Assembly (NCBI RefSeq): GCF_900104185.1
Contig: NZ_FNIZ01000003.1
Location: 1-64,000 of the forward strand
Reading direction: 5' to 3'
Length of the DNA stretch: 64,000 nt
Source of the DNA: Halobacillus aidingensis
GTDB taxonomy: Bacteria; Bacillota; Bacilli; Bacillales; Halobacillaceae
The position numbers and the translations under genes are program-made. Positions 37,461-46,669 of the stretch are shown here, piece after piece (position 1 is the first letter of the stretch; every line of letters begins with the position of its first letter). The notes under the pieces were generated by a model. The model was not told the DNA's origin and ran no database searches. It saw only the letters and a program-made list of their open reading frames with translations.

Positions 37461-38576
37461 ATGGAAAACCTAGGTTACCCATCGATTAAAAGCATCTACA
37501 AACACTTACATCAGCATCCAGAAATCAGCTGGCAAGAAAATAACACGACCGACTACATAGAAAGACTTTTAGAAAAAACAAGCTTCAGACTTCAACGTTT
37601 TGTTGATTGTCCTGGGTTGGTCGCAGAACTCGGTCAAGGAAAGCCATGTGTGGCCCTCAGTGCAGATATGGACGCTCTTTGGCAGGAAGTGGACGGAGAA
37701 TTCAGAGCGAATCATTCATGTGGCCATGATGCCCACATGTCGATCGTACTTCATGCTCTCTTTGCATTGGAAGAGAAACAAGCGGAATGGAAAGGGACGT
37801 TGCGCGTCATTTTTCAACCAGCAGAGGAAACGATTGAAGGCGCTCTTGCTATGGTAGAAAAGGGAATCGTGGATGATGTTGATTACTTTTTCGGTCTCCA
37901 TTTGAGACCAATCCAAGAATTGCGTTCAGGAGAGTTTGCCCCAGCCATTCAGCACGGGGCTGTACAGTTTCTTGAAGGACGAATTGAAGGGGAAGATGCT
38001 CATGGAGCAAGACCACATCTAAATAAAAATGCGATTGAGTTAGGTGCGGAAATGGTGCAATTGCTCAATAATATCCACATGGATCCAAGCGTGCCGCATT
38101 CGGCAAAAATGACATCATTTCACAGTGGAGGGAAAAGTACCAACATTATTCCAGGTCGAGCAACGTTTTCCATTGATGTAAGAGCCCAGACGAATGAAGT
38201 TATGGATGATTTGGTGACTAAAATAAAATCTGCAAGTCATGCATTATCAAACTTGCATGGTATAAGTATTGAGGTAGACAAGAAGGCACAAGTTCCGGCG
38301 GCGGTGATTAGTGAGGAAGCAGCAGATTATTTGGAACAGGGGATCCTCAAGGTCATGGGAAAAGGTGCTTTAAAACCGGCTATTCAGACGACAGGAGGGG
38401 ACGATTTTCATTTTTATACGATTCAAAAACCAGAGCTGAAGGCCTCAATGCTTGCTGTGGGTTGTGATTTGAAGCCAGGACTGCATCATCCTCATATGAC
38501 ATTTGATCAAAGCGTCATGACAGATGCTTCTCGTGTGTTAGTAGAGACAGTACTTGGAGTCTTAGGAAACCGATAA
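37461..38576 (+). CDS. M20D-family amidohydrolase
   Basis: 371-residue metal-dependent amidohydrolase. Metal site elements are ALSADMDALW near residue 70, NHSCGHDAHMS near 90, QPAEET near 120, and a dimerisation lid in the middle (GEDAHGARPH). Relatives remove acyl or aminoacyl groups from N-acyl amino acids, indole-3-acetyl amino acids or aminobenzoyl-glutamate. The ATG follows GAAGGAGTGG. It lies behind the sigma-54 nitrilase and symporter genes with a terminator between them, so it may be partly independent. Substrate unknown. Confidence 0.9.
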   Translation: MENLGYPSIKSIYKHLHQHPEISWQENNTTDYIERLLEKTSFRLQRFVDCPGLVAELGQGKPCVALSADMDALWQEVDGEFRANHSCGHDAHMSIVLHALFALEEKQAEWKGTLRVIFQPAEETIEGALAMVEKGIVDDVDYFFGLHLRPIQELRSGEFAPAIQHGAVQFLEGRIEGEDAHGARPHLNKNAIELGAEMVQLLNNIHMDPSVPHSAKMTSFHSGGKSTNIIPGRATFSIDVRAQTNEVMDDLVTKIKSASHALSNLHGISIEVDKKAQVPAAVISEEAADYLEQGILKVMGKGALKPAIQTTGGDDFHFYTIQKPELKASMLAVGCDLKPGLHHPHMTFDQSVMTDASRVLVETVLGVLGNR

Positions 38577-38666
38577 GAAGTCACTCTGCATTCTATTGTT
38601 TCTGTTGGAAAAGGATGTGGTAAACAATGTAAGGACACGAACTTTTTCAAGGGAGATGTAAAAGTA

Positions 38667-39593
38667 ATGAAAAAGACACAGTTAGGAAAGTCAGACTTAC
38701 ATGTGAACCCGATCGGACTTGGAACGAATGCCGTAGGTGGCCATAACATTTATCCCAACTTGGATGAAGAAGCTGGAAAAGATGTCGTCCGCACAGCTTT
38801 GAATCATGGAATGAATTTCTTGGATACAGCATTCATCTATGGGCCTGAACGTTCCGAAGAACTGGTAGGAGAGGTCATGAAAGAGTATAAAAGGGATGAA
38901 ATTGTTCTCGCAACAAAGGGAGCACACCAATTCAAGGGAGAAGATGTCGTTTTCAACAATGAACCTTCCTTCTTGAAAAAATCTGTGGAAGACAGCCTTC
39001 AGCGCTTGAGCACGGATTATATCGATCTCTTCTATATCCATTTTCCTGACGATAAGACACCGAAGGACGAAGCGGTGGGTGCATTGAAAGAGTTGAAAGA
39101 TGAAGGGAAAATACGGTCCATTGGGGTTTCGAACTTCTCGGTTGAGCAACTGAAAGAAGCAAACAAAGATGGCTATGTGGATGTCATCCAAGGGGAGTAC
39201 AATCTTTTCAAGCGCGAAGCGGAAAAAGAAATGCTGCCTTATACAGCGGACAATCAAATCTCATTCGTCCCTTACTTCCCATTTGCATCGGGTCTTCTGG
39301 CTGGAAAATATGATAAGAATACGACGTTTGATGACTTCCGCGCGAAGAATCCTCTTTTCCAGGGAGAGAACTTTAAACAGAATTTAGCTAAGGTGGATCA
39401 GTTGCGTCCTATAGCGGAAGAGAAGAGAGTGGAGGTTCCTCATATTGTATTGGCCTGGTACTTGAATCAACCATCTATTGATGCTGTCATCCCCGGGGCG
39501 AAGCGTACGGAACAGGTCGTTGATAACTTGAAAACGTTGGATGTGCAATTGACCGATCAAGATGTTTCAAAAATTAGCGAGATTTTTTCGTAA
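38667..39593 (+). CDS. Aldo/keto reductase
   Basis: 308-residue NAD(P)H-dependent TIM-barrel reductase. Catalytic residues: Asp/Tyr in [16 protein letters not shown] (about residues 51-66), Lys in VLATKG near 80, and His in YIHFPDD near 127. The cofactor region [24 protein letters not shown] near the end is typical. RBS AAGGGAGATG precedes the ATG. Monocistronic with a strong terminator. Substrate unknown; YccK/IolS-like members reduce a range of aldehydes. Confidence 0.92.
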   Translation: MKKTQLGKSDLHVNPIGLGTNAVGGHNIYPNLDEEAGKDVVRTALNHGMNFLDTAFIYGPERSEELVGEVMKEYKRDEIVLATKGAHQFKGEDVVFNNEPSFLKKSVEDSLQRLSTDYIDLFYIHFPDDKTPKDEAVGALKELKDEGKIRSIGVSNFSVEQLKEANKDGYVDVIQGEYNLFKREAEKEMLPYTADNQISFVPYFPFASGLLAGKYDKNTTFDDFRAKNPLFQGENFKQNLAKVDQLRPIAEEKRVEVPHIVLAWYLNQPSIDAVIPGAKRTEQVVDNLKTLDVQLTDQDVSKISEIFS

Positions 39594-39626
39594 GTAGATT
39601 TGTTCAAAGATTGATATGAAGATGAA

Positions 39627-39667
39627 AAGCGTTCACCTCTGGTTGGCTAAGAGGTGAACGTTTTTTA
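39627..39667 (+). terminator. Terminator after the aldo/keto reductase gene
   Basis: CGTTCACCTCT pairs with AGAGGTGAACG and is followed by six T residues. Confidence 0.92.
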
Positions 39668-39715
39668 TGGCATTTGCTGTGGGACGTAACCGCATCAGCA
39701 TGCGCTGTTTCTTTT

Positions 39716-40429
39716 TTAATCTTTAATCATATCCTCGTTATTCTTGATCATCTGAGTGACCGCTTCCTTCGGATCAAAGACCTTCTCCCCTTTCAAAAAT
39801 TCCAGATGTTCTTTATGGGTAGCAAGGGTCCTTTCAATCCCATCCGGATCCTTGAAATGTACCATTTTCGGACGGATCAATTCATAGATGGTACGTCCAA
39901 TTTCCATTGTAAACGGGTTTTCTGTTTCTTCTAAGATGGCATAGTGGAATTCTAAATCAATATCGACTAGCTCCTGGGGAGTCAAGTCAGGAGCCATCCG
40001 TTCCACTTGGGAACGATATACGGCTTCGATCTTGTCCAAATCTTTCTTTTCCTTTGTAATGACCATGTTCATCAACAGCATTTCAAAATGCTGGCGAAAT
40101 TCGATGAGCTGTTCTAGGTTGTGACTGTGCATGATCAAACTGAAAACGAGTGGATTCATGGTCAGCTTAGAAGAGTTATCCGTAATGAACATACCCTCTC
40201 CTCGCTTGATTTGAATGACACCAATCGACTCCAGGATTTTTATTGCTTCCCGGACAGGTGTCCGGCTTACTCCTAATTGTTCGATCAGTTCCATTTCTGT
40301 CGGTAATTTATCTCCAGGTTTCAGCTTCCCCTCAATTAAATAGTCCTTGATTAAAGAAACAATCCCCATCGTCTTTGTTTGATTCGGGTGAATTCTGTTA
40401 AATGTAAGATTCAATAAAAACATCCTCAT
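39716..40429 (-). CDS. GntR-family regulator, FCD (FadR) subfamily
   Basis: About 237 residues. An N-terminal winged helix (LIKDYLIEGKLKPGDKLPTE, then LGVSRTPVREAIKILESIGVIQ) is followed by an all-helical FCD ligand domain with metal-binding residues (IEFRQHFEMLL, DLEFHYAILEE, and THKEHLEFLKG). Start is uncertain: ATG at 40429 is used, but a TTG at 40414 has a better site (GAGG nine bases before), and a longer frame reaches 40471. It is divergent from the hydroxy-acid operon and a fitting palindrome lies between them. FCD regulators usually sense lactate, glycolate, gluconate or similar acids, matching the operon. Confidence 0.9.
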   Translation of the reverse strand: MRMFLLNLTFNRIHPNQTKTMGIVSLIKDYLIEGKLKPGDKLPTEMELIEQLGVSRTPVREAIKILESIGVIQIKRGEGMFITDNSSKLTMNPLVFSLIMHSHNLEQLIEFRQHFEMLLMNMVITKEKKDLDKIEAVYRSQVERMAPDLTPQELVDIDLEFHYAILEETENPFTMEIGRTIYELIRPKMVHFKDPDGIERTLATHKEHLEFLKGEKVFDPKEAVTQMIKNNEDMIKD

Positions 40430-40478
40430 ATAAAAGTATTTTAATATTTCAGAATTTTCCTTAGAAAGCATTTACATT

Positions 40479-40507
40479 GAATGAATATTCAGATAATATA
40501 CTATATA
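40479..40507 (+). promoter_or_regulatory. Promoter of the hydroxy-acid operon
   Basis: TTGAAT at 40479-40484 and TATATA at 40502-40507 with 17 bases between. The transcript would start inside the palindrome at 40511. Confidence 0.45.
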
Positions 40508-40510
40508 TAA

Positions 40511-40530
40511 TACATCATACATATGATGTA
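40511..40530 (+). promoter_or_regulatory. Candidate GntR operator
   Basis: TACATCATACATATGATGTA: perfect 8-bp arms around four bases, in the divergent region between the GntR gene and the glcD-like gene. It covers the predicted transcript start. A second dyad ATGAAGATGATCTTCAT lies at 40562-40578. Confidence 0.65.
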
Positions 40531-40614
40531 CTCGTCAATAGCTTTTATTTTTCGGTCATGTATGAAGATGATCTTCATTGAAGTTCAGGAAAAATTAAGG
40601 AAAGGAGGAGAAAG

Positions 40615-41985
40615 ATGATAGAAGTCATTGAAGCGCTGATTCAAGCCACTTCAGAGGACCGGGTCACTACGAATAAGACGATTTTGGCCCAGCACGGAAA
40701 AGATGAGGTTTATTCAGAACCAAGGAACCCTGATGTAGTCGTTTTTCCAGTAACGAGTGAGGAAGTTTCAGCCATCATTGAAATAGCCAATGAATTTCAG
40801 GTTCCTGTCGTTCCATTCGGTCTTGGGACAAGCCTGGAAGGACATGTCATTCCTTACCATGGTGGGATAAGTCTTGATTTTTCATCGATGAATCAGCACA
40901 TTGAAGTCAAACCTGATGACTTCCTTGTAACCGTGGATCCTGGTGTAACACGGTCGCAGTTGAATAAGAAGTTAAAGCCTTATGGTCTTTTCTTTTCTGT
41001 CGATCCAGGTGCAGATGCCACCCTTGGGGGAATGGCTGCTACGAATGCAAGCGGAACGACGTCTGTGAAATATGGAGTGATGAAAGACCAGGTGAGAAGC
41101 TTAGAGGTGGTGCTCCCAAATGGGAAGATCATTCAAACAGGGACACATGCCGCGAAGTCTTCCTCTGGATACCATTTAAGCAGCCTCTTTGTAGGGTCAG
41201 AAGGAACTCTCGGCTGCATCACAAAACTTACGCTTCAGGTCTACGGAATTCCTGAAACAATTGTCGCTGCCCGTGTATCTTTCAGGAATTTGAATCAAGC
41301 GGTGGATGCGGTAATTCAATTGTTATCAGCAGGTATTGAACTTGCAAGGGTGGAGCTTGTTGATGAGGCATCGATCAAACAAGTGAACGAGTCGAATGAT
41401 AAAAATTTCAAAGAAGCACCGACCTTATTCATCGAATTTCACGGCAATGAAGCGAGTGTCCAGCATGACATTTCTTTTACTGAAGAGTTATTAGCTGATG
41501 CAGAAGGAATGGATATCGAGTTTGAAAAAGATGTGAAAGGCAGAAATGAGCTGTGGGAAGCTCGCCATAACCTCGCTTATTCTTTTGTCCATGGTCACCC
41601 GGGAAAGAAAATGATGGTCACAGATGTTTGTCTGCCGATCTCACAGTTAGCGATTGGCATCCAACATGCACGCGAACAAATGGATGCGCTTTCACTGGAT
41701 GGTGCTTTACTTGGTCATGTGGGCGATGGGAATTTTCATGCGTTACTCATGATTGATTCCGATAATGTGGAAGAGAAGCGCAAAGCGGATCTCTTTAATG
41801 AAGCGATTGTCCACCATGCCCTTCGAAGAGGAGGGACATGTACGGGAGAACATGGCGTAGGAGTCGGAAAAATAAAATACCAGCAGTTGGAACATGGGGA
41901 TTCACTTGAGGTGATGCACCAAATTAAACAGGTACTTGATCCAAATCAAATCATGAACCCTGGGAAGATCTTCGACAGGGTATAG
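40615..41985 (+). CDS. FAD-linked oxidase, glycolate oxidase GlcD / D-lactate dehydrogenase family
   Basis: 456-residue flavoprotein. The FAD_binding_4 domain carries VPVVPFGLGTSLEGH and GADATLGGMAATNASGTTSVKYGV. The C-terminal FAD-oxidase domain carries GHVGDGNFHALLMI and EHGVGVGKIKY. It oxidises a 2-hydroxy acid (D-lactate, glycolate, D-2-hydroxyglutarate or D-malate) to the 2-keto acid, passing electrons to the respiratory chain. No GlcE/GlcF partner follows, so a single-subunit enzyme is expected. The ATG follows AAAGGAGGAG. First gene of a run with a TRAP transporter and tartrate/malate dehydrogenase. Confidence 0.92.
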   Translation: MIEVIEALIQATSEDRVTTNKTILAQHGKDEVYSEPRNPDVVVFPVTSEEVSAIIEIANEFQVPVVPFGLGTSLEGHVIPYHGGISLDFSSMNQHIEVKPDDFLVTVDPGVTRSQLNKKLKPYGLFFSVDPGADATLGGMAATNASGTTSVKYGVMKDQVRSLEVVLPNGKIIQTGTHAAKSSSGYHLSSLFVGSEGTLGCITKLTLQVYGIPETIVAARVSFRNLNQAVDAVIQLLSAGIELARVELVDEASIKQVNESNDKNFKEAPTLFIEFHGNEASVQHDISFTEELLADAEGMDIEFEKDVKGRNELWEARHNLAYSFVHGHPGKKMMVTDVCLPISQLAIGIQHAREQMDALSLDGALLGHVGDGNFHALLMIDSDNVEEKRKADLFNEAIVHHALRRGGTCTGEHGVGVGKIKYQQLEHGDSLEVMHQIKQVLDPNQIMNPGKIFDRV

Positions 41986-41996
41986 GGGGCTGAGTA

Positions 41997-42995
41997 ATGA
42001 AAAAAATTTCGTTCTGGTTGGTTTCTCTTTTGTTCTTGATGGTTTTGGCTGCATGTGGAAGTGATGATGCTTCTTCTGATGGTGGCGAAGAAACGTACAC
42101 GCTTCAGGCTGGTCATTCTTTACCAGAGGATCACCCTTATCATTTAGGATTCCTTGAAATGGCAGAAAACGTTGAAGAACGAACAGACGGACGGGTGAAA
42201 ATCGAAGTGTTCCCGAACAGTGAAATCGGAGCAGAGCGCGAACTTACGGAAGGGATGACACTTGGAACGGTAGACCTTGTTGTTTCATCAACCGCTCCTG
42301 TCACGAACTTTGTTCCAGAACTCGGAGTTCTTGATGCTCCTTTTATCTTTAAAAATCGTGAAGAGGCGGTCAGCGTCTTAGAAGGGGAAGTGGGAGATAC
42401 GCTCTTTTCCAAAATGGAAGAGGAAGGAATCATCGGACTTTCCTGGGGTGAAAATGGCTACAGGCATGTTACGAACAGTGTGCGTCCGGTTGAAAAACCT
42501 GCCGATCTTGAAGGGCTGAAAATCCGTACCCAGGAAAATGAAATTCACTTGGCAGCTTTTGAAGAATTAGGAGCGCAGCCGACACCGATGGCTTGGACAG
42601 AGGCATTGACGGCCTTGCAGCAAGGAGTTGTAGACGCCCAGGAAAACCCGGCCATTGTCGCCGACCAGTTCAAACTTTATGAAGCCAACCAGGAATACAT
42701 GACATTAACCGGCCACGTGTATTCTGTTGCCATTTATATGATGAGTCAGCAAACATACGATGAACTTCCGGAAGACCTCCGCGACATTGTTATGGAGGAA
42801 GGTCAGAAGGCCGGGGCGATGGAACGAGACATGATTGTAGAAATGGAAAAAGAGTCTCTTCAAACATTAAAAGATGAAGGAATGCAAATTATTGAAGAAG
42901 TCGATACCCAACCATTCCAAGATGCAGTAAAGCCTGTTTATGATCAAATCGAATACCAGGACTTATTGAACCAGATTCTTGATGCACAAGAGTGA
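41997..42995 (+). CDS. TRAP transporter substrate-binding lipoprotein DctP-like
   Basis: 332-residue DctP-family binding protein. The lipoprotein signal ends in VLAACGS (Cys20). Family segments: LQAGHSLPEDHPYHLGFLEM, RVKIEVFPNSEIGAERELTEG, and GLKIRTQENEIHLAAFEELG; the Arg in KIRTQ binds the substrate carboxylate. Its stop codon overlaps the ATG at 42995 of the DctQ frame. The substrate is presumably a hydroxy-dicarboxylate or hydroxy-acid, given the neighbouring enzymes. Confidence 0.93.
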   Translation: MKKISFWLVSLLFLMVLAACGSDDASSDGGEETYTLQAGHSLPEDHPYHLGFLEMAENVEERTDGRVKIEVFPNSEIGAERELTEGMTLGTVDLVVSSTAPVTNFVPELGVLDAPFIFKNREEAVSVLEGEVGDTLFSKMEEEGIIGLSWGENGYRHVTNSVRPVEKPADLEGLKIRTQENEIHLAAFEELGAQPTPMAWTEALTALQQGVVDAQENPAIVADQFKLYEANQEYMTLTGHVYSVAIYMMSQQTYDELPEDLRDIVMEEGQKAGAMERDMIVEMEKESLQTLKDEGMQIIEEVDTQPFQDAVKPVYDQIEYQDLLNQILDAQE

Positions 42996-43549
42996 TGGGG
43001 AACTGGGGAAGAGATCCCTTCCCCTACCTCTTCATCCAGAGAGGAGGAGTTATCATCCAACCGTTCTTAAAGTACATAAACCTGGGGATGAAACATTTCC
43101 TGAATCTTTTGCTGGCTGTATTGACCGTTTCTGTATTTATGCAGGTGGTCTTCCGTTTTCTTATTGAACAACCGCTCGCATGGACCGAAGAATTGGCCCG
43201 GTACTGTCTGATTTGGATCACTTTCCTAGGAGCGGCTTACGCCATGTCACTACGGGCCCATCTAGGGGTGGAGTTTTTCGTTAATTCCTTTCCATTACTA
43301 GGTAGAAAAATCATGGCTGTCGTCGCATCTGTCGTCAGTCTTTCGTTTTTTTCTATTCTTGTCATCTATGGATTTCAGCTTGTTAGCAAATCGACGAGCC
43401 AAACTTCACCTGTTCTAGATTTACCGATGGGCTTTGTATATCTTGTCATTCCAATCAGCGGCATTTTTCTTATCATTAATTTACTTGCCAATACGATTGC
43501 AGATGTGTTGAAAAAGGAGGGCGAATCGAATGACGATCCTGCTCTTTAG
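42995..43549 (+). CDS. TRAP transporter small permease DctQ-like
   Basis: Up to 184 residues with four membrane segments. The DctQ core is clear: VFMQVVFRFLIEQPLAWTEELARY, then GAAYAMSLRAHLGVEFF. The start is unclear. The best ribosome binding site (AGAGGAGGAG at 43040-43049) is followed at ideal distance by ATC at 43055, not by a standard start codon. The ATG at 42995 would be coupled to the dctP stop and would add about 20 atypical residues. The ATG at 43088 would remove part of the first helix. Overlaps dctM by 20 bases. With DctP and DctM it forms a sodium-driven importer. Confidence 0.85.
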   Translation: MGNWGRDPFPYLFIQRGGVIIQPFLKYINLGMKHFLNLLLAVLTVSVFMQVVFRFLIEQPLAWTEELARYCLIWITFLGAAYAMSLRAHLGVEFFVNSFPLLGRKIMAVVASVVSLSFFSILVIYGFQLVSKSTSQTSPVLDLPMGFVYLVIPISGIFLIINLLANTIADVLKKEGESNDDPAL

Positions 43550-44795
43550 TATCTTGATCCTCCTTTTTTTAATCAATGTCCCTATTGCTGTCACGCTTGG
43601 GATGGCGGCGACCATCGTTTTTCTGATTGAGGGAAACTTATCAATCATCGTCATTGTTCAGCGCATGTTCAATTCGGTCGACTCTTTTCCATTATTAGCG
43701 GTACCCTTTTTCATTTTAGCTGGAAAGCTGATGGAAAACGGCGGCATTTCCCGGCGGTTGATTCATTTTGCCAATGTCATCGTTGGACGAGTCAAAGGTG
43801 GATTGGCCATTGTTTCAATTGTGGCTTGTGCTTTTTTCGCAGCGATTTCAGGGTCAGCTGCGGCTACTACAGCTGCCGTTGGTTCTTTATTGATACCGGC
43901 GATGGTGAAAAAAGGCTATGACAAAAGCTTTTCGACTGCCTTGCAAGCGGCTGGAGGGACGGTAGGGATTATGATTCCTCCTAGTGTGCCCCTTGTTCTT
44001 TACGGCGTGACGGCTGGGGTTTCAATCAGTGATTTGTTCCTTGCGGGAATTGTTCCAGGAGTGTTGGTCGTCGGTTCCTTAATGGTTCTTGTCTTTTTCA
44101 TTTCTGTAAAAGAGGGATATGGGGGCGGCGAGTCTCATTCCTTCAAAGAGTTTTTGAGAGCATTCGCGGATGCGATCTTAGCTCTTTTGATGCCTGTCAT
44201 CATCCTTGGTGGTATCTATGGTGGGATTTTCACCGCGACAGAAGCGGCGGTTGTGGCTGTTGTTTACGGGTTGATTGTCGGCGTATTCATCTATAGAGAA
44301 ATCAAACTTCCGGACTTGACTGAAATCTTTTCTTCTTCTGTCGTCATTTCAGCTGTCATCATGTTCATCATCGCGGGAGCTTCTGCTTTCGGCTATTACT
44401 TAACGCGTGAACGTATCCCCGCTCAATTGACGGAAGCGATGCTCGGAGTGACAGATAATTGGATCATCGCTCTCTTAATCATCAATCTCTTACTCATATT
44501 CGTCGGGATCTTTTTGGAGACTTCAGCAGCCATCATTATCCTGACACCGATTCTCGTTCCGATTGCCAACGCGATGGGCATTGACCTTACGCATTTCGGC
44601 ATCATTATGATCGTCAATTTAGCCATCGGCTTTATTACGCCTCCTGTGGGCGTCAACTTATTTGTCGCTGCGAATATTGCGGGGACAAAATTTGAAAAGC
44701 TGGTCCGTGCGATCATTCCGTTCATCATCATTATGATTATCGATGTTCTGATTGTTTCCTTTTTACCATTCTTAAGCCTATGGTTCATTCAATAA
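43530..44795 (+). CDS. TRAP transporter large permease DctM-like
   Basis: 421-residue transporter subunit with about 12 membrane segments. Signatures: LLAVPFFILAGKLMENGGISRRLIHFAN, FFAAISGSAAATTAAVGSLLIPAM, and VGIMIPPSVPLVLYGV; the second half has FLETSAAIIILTPILVPIA and GFITPPVGVNLFVAANIAG. GGAGG lies nine bases before the ATG, inside dctQ. Confidence 0.94.
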   Translation: MTILLFSILILLFLINVPIAVTLGMAATIVFLIEGNLSIIVIVQRMFNSVDSFPLLAVPFFILAGKLMENGGISRRLIHFANVIVGRVKGGLAIVSIVACAFFAAISGSAAATTAAVGSLLIPAMVKKGYDKSFSTALQAAGGTVGIMIPPSVPLVLYGVTAGVSISDLFLAGIVPGVLVVGSLMVLVFFISVKEGYGGGESHSFKEFLRAFADAILALLMPVIILGGIYGGIFTATEAAVVAVVYGLIVGVFIYREIKLPDLTEIFSSSVVISAVIMFIIAGASAFGYYLTRERIPAQLTEAMLGVTDNWIIALLIINLLLIFVGIFLETSAAIIILTPILVPIANAMGIDLTHFGIIMIVNLAIGFITPPVGVNLFVAANIAGTKFEKLVRAIIPFIIIMIIDVLIVSFLPFLSLWFIQ

Positions 44796-44814
44796 AAAGA
44801 CGAGGAGGGATTAT

Positions 44815-45882
44815 ATGAAAACTTATCGCTTAGCTGTACTGCCAGGAGACGGCATTGGTCCTGAAGTCGTGGAGGAAGGGATGAAAGTCTTGGACGCTTT
44901 AACCAAAGCGGATTCGTCCTTCCAGTTAGAGACCACATCCTTTGATTGGAATTCGGAATATTATTTGAAGCATAACCGCATGATGCCGGAAGACGGTCTG
45001 TCGACTTTGAAAGAGTATGATGCCATCTTCTTTGGAGCCATTGGTGACCGTCGTGTTCCTGAACACATCCCGATCTGGGACCTGATCATGCCGATCCGTA
45101 AAAACTTTCATCAATATGTGAACCTCCGCCCGATTAAACAATTGCCTGGAGTTCAGAGTCCCATTCAAACGGATGGACCTATAGACTTCTACGTCTTCAG
45201 AGAGAATGCGGAAGGGGAGTACTCCAACATCGGTGGTCGGTTATATCAGGAAACAACTGATGAACTGGCGATTCAAAATACGGTGATTACGAAAAAAGGG
45301 GTTCAACGCCTGGCCCGTTATGCGTTCGACTATGCTCAGAAGAACGGTGTTAGAAAGATTGTGAACGCAACGAAATCCAATGCGATTGTCCACTCGATGA
45401 GACTGTGGGATGAATCAGTCAAAGAAGTGGCCACGAACTACGAAGGCATAGCTGTCGATGATGTCTATATTGACGCCTTGGTTGCCCATTTAGTCCAGCG
45501 TCCGGAATCGTTTGAAGTCATCGTCGCTTCCAATTTATTCGGTGATATTTTAACAGACCTTGGAGCGGCGCTTGTCGGGGGATTAGGATTGTCCCCGTCC
45601 GCGAACTTAAACCCAGAAGGGGATTTTCCATCCATGTTTGAACCGATCCATGGTTCAGCTCCTGATATTACTGGAAAACAAATCGCCAACCCGATTGCGC
45701 AAATATGGTCGGCCGCTTTAATGTTGGAGCATTTAGGAAGAGATGACTTAGCTTTGGTCGTGATGAATGCCATTGAACAAGTGATAAAAACGAGGACAGC
45801 TTTGACTCCTGACATGGGAGGGAATGCGAAGACGTTTGAAACCGGAGATGCCATCGTCAAACAAATCTACCATCAGATGTAG
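44815..45882 (+). CDS. Tartrate/D-malate dehydrogenase family (isocitrate/isopropylmalate dehydrogenase fold)
   Basis: 355-residue NAD- and Mn-dependent beta-decarboxylating dehydrogenase. N-terminal LAVLPGDGIGPEVVEEGM, substrate loop LIMPIRKNFHQYVNLRPIKQLPG, metal site GDILTDLGAALVGGLGLSPSANL, and nucleotide region EPIHGSAPDITGK. The AIGDRRVPEHIPIWDLIMPIR stretch is typical of tartrate dehydrogenase/decarboxylase and D-malate dehydrogenase rather than LeuB. GGAGGG precedes the ATG. In the operon it would convert an imported hydroxydiacid to a keto acid such as pyruvate or oxaloglycolate. The family is certain, the substrate less so. Confidence 0.9.
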   Translation: MKTYRLAVLPGDGIGPEVVEEGMKVLDALTKADSSFQLETTSFDWNSEYYLKHNRMMPEDGLSTLKEYDAIFFGAIGDRRVPEHIPIWDLIMPIRKNFHQYVNLRPIKQLPGVQSPIQTDGPIDFYVFRENAEGEYSNIGGRLYQETTDELAIQNTVITKKGVQRLARYAFDYAQKNGVRKIVNATKSNAIVHSMRLWDESVKEVATNYEGIAVDDVYIDALVAHLVQRPESFEVIVASNLFGDILTDLGAALVGGLGLSPSANLNPEGDFPSMFEPIHGSAPDITGKQIANPIAQIWSAALMLEHLGRDDLALVVMNAIEQVIKTRTALTPDMGGNAKTFETGDAIVKQIYHQM

Positions 45883-45893
45883 GAGGAGAATCG

Positions 45894-46649
45894 ATGAATT
45901 TTCAAAATAAAAATGTTGTCGTGACAGGGGCCAATGGTGGAATGGGGCAAGTTATTACGAAGCGGTTTTTAGAAGAAGGAGCGAAAGTAGCGGCTCTCGA
46001 TCTGCGTGTCGATGAGGTGGAGAAGTGGAAAAGCGAATACGGCGATCAATTCGAGGTCATTTCCGCTAACCTTACAGAGGAAATAGAAGTGAGGGAGGCC
46101 GTCGAAAAAGCGACGGAATTCCTGGGACCTATCTCCATATTAGTGAATACTTTAGGAATCGCCCAGCCTGCGACACCGATTGATGAAGTGGAAGTCGCTG
46201 ATTGGAATCGTTTATTGGCTGTGAATACGACTTCTTTATTCCTTATAAGCAAAGAAGTGGTAAAAGGAATGAGAGAGCAACGTGCTGGTGTGATCACCAA
46301 TGTTGCTTCCATTGCTGCTGAACGTCCCCGACCTGGTTTGAATGCCTATGTCACATCAAAAGGAGGGGCGTTAGCTTTTACGAAAGCGCTCGCCATTGAA
46401 CTAGCCGAATACAAAATCCGTGTGAATGCGATCAATCCTGGCCCGTCAGATACGAGTATGCTAGGGAAATTCAGCCCTGAAGGCGGAGACGTCGATCAGG
46501 TGAAAGAAGATACGTTTAAGAAAAGCGTACCTCTAGGTGAGTTGGTGACACCTGAAGATATCGCAGAAGCCGCGATGTATTTAAGCTCTGACGGGGCACG
46601 GATGGTGACAGGAAGCGTCTTGAACGTTGACGGAGGAAGAGGCCTTTAA
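45894..46649 (+). CDS. Short-chain dehydrogenase/reductase (SDR)
   Basis: 251-residue classical SDR. Cofactor motif VVTGANGGMGQVITKRF at residues 8-24, NTLG in place of NNAG near 87, catalytic Ser in NVASIAAERP near 140, and YVTSK (Tyr, Lys) near 153. The C-terminal ARMVTGSVLNVDGGRGL is typical. AGGAGGAGAATC precedes the ATG by a short gap and the gene follows the dehydrogenase at 11 bases. It probably interconverts an alcohol or keto group of a pathway intermediate. Confidence 0.93.
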   Translation: MNFQNKNVVVTGANGGMGQVITKRFLEEGAKVAALDLRVDEVEKWKSEYGDQFEVISANLTEEIEVREAVEKATEFLGPISILVNTLGIAQPATPIDEVEVADWNRLLAVNTTSLFLISKEVVKGMREQRAGVITNVASIAAERPRPGLNAYVTSKGGALAFTKALAIELAEYKIRVNAINPGPSDTSMLGKFSPEGGDVDQVKEDTFKKSVPLGELVTPEDIAEAAMYLSSDGARMVTGSVLNVDGGRGL

Positions 46650-46669
46650 AAAGAGGAAGGGGTGAAGGT

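Noticed and set aside
38697-39257. 186-codon frame antisense to the aldo/keto reductase
   Set aside because: Shadow frame; the sense protein has all catalytic residues.
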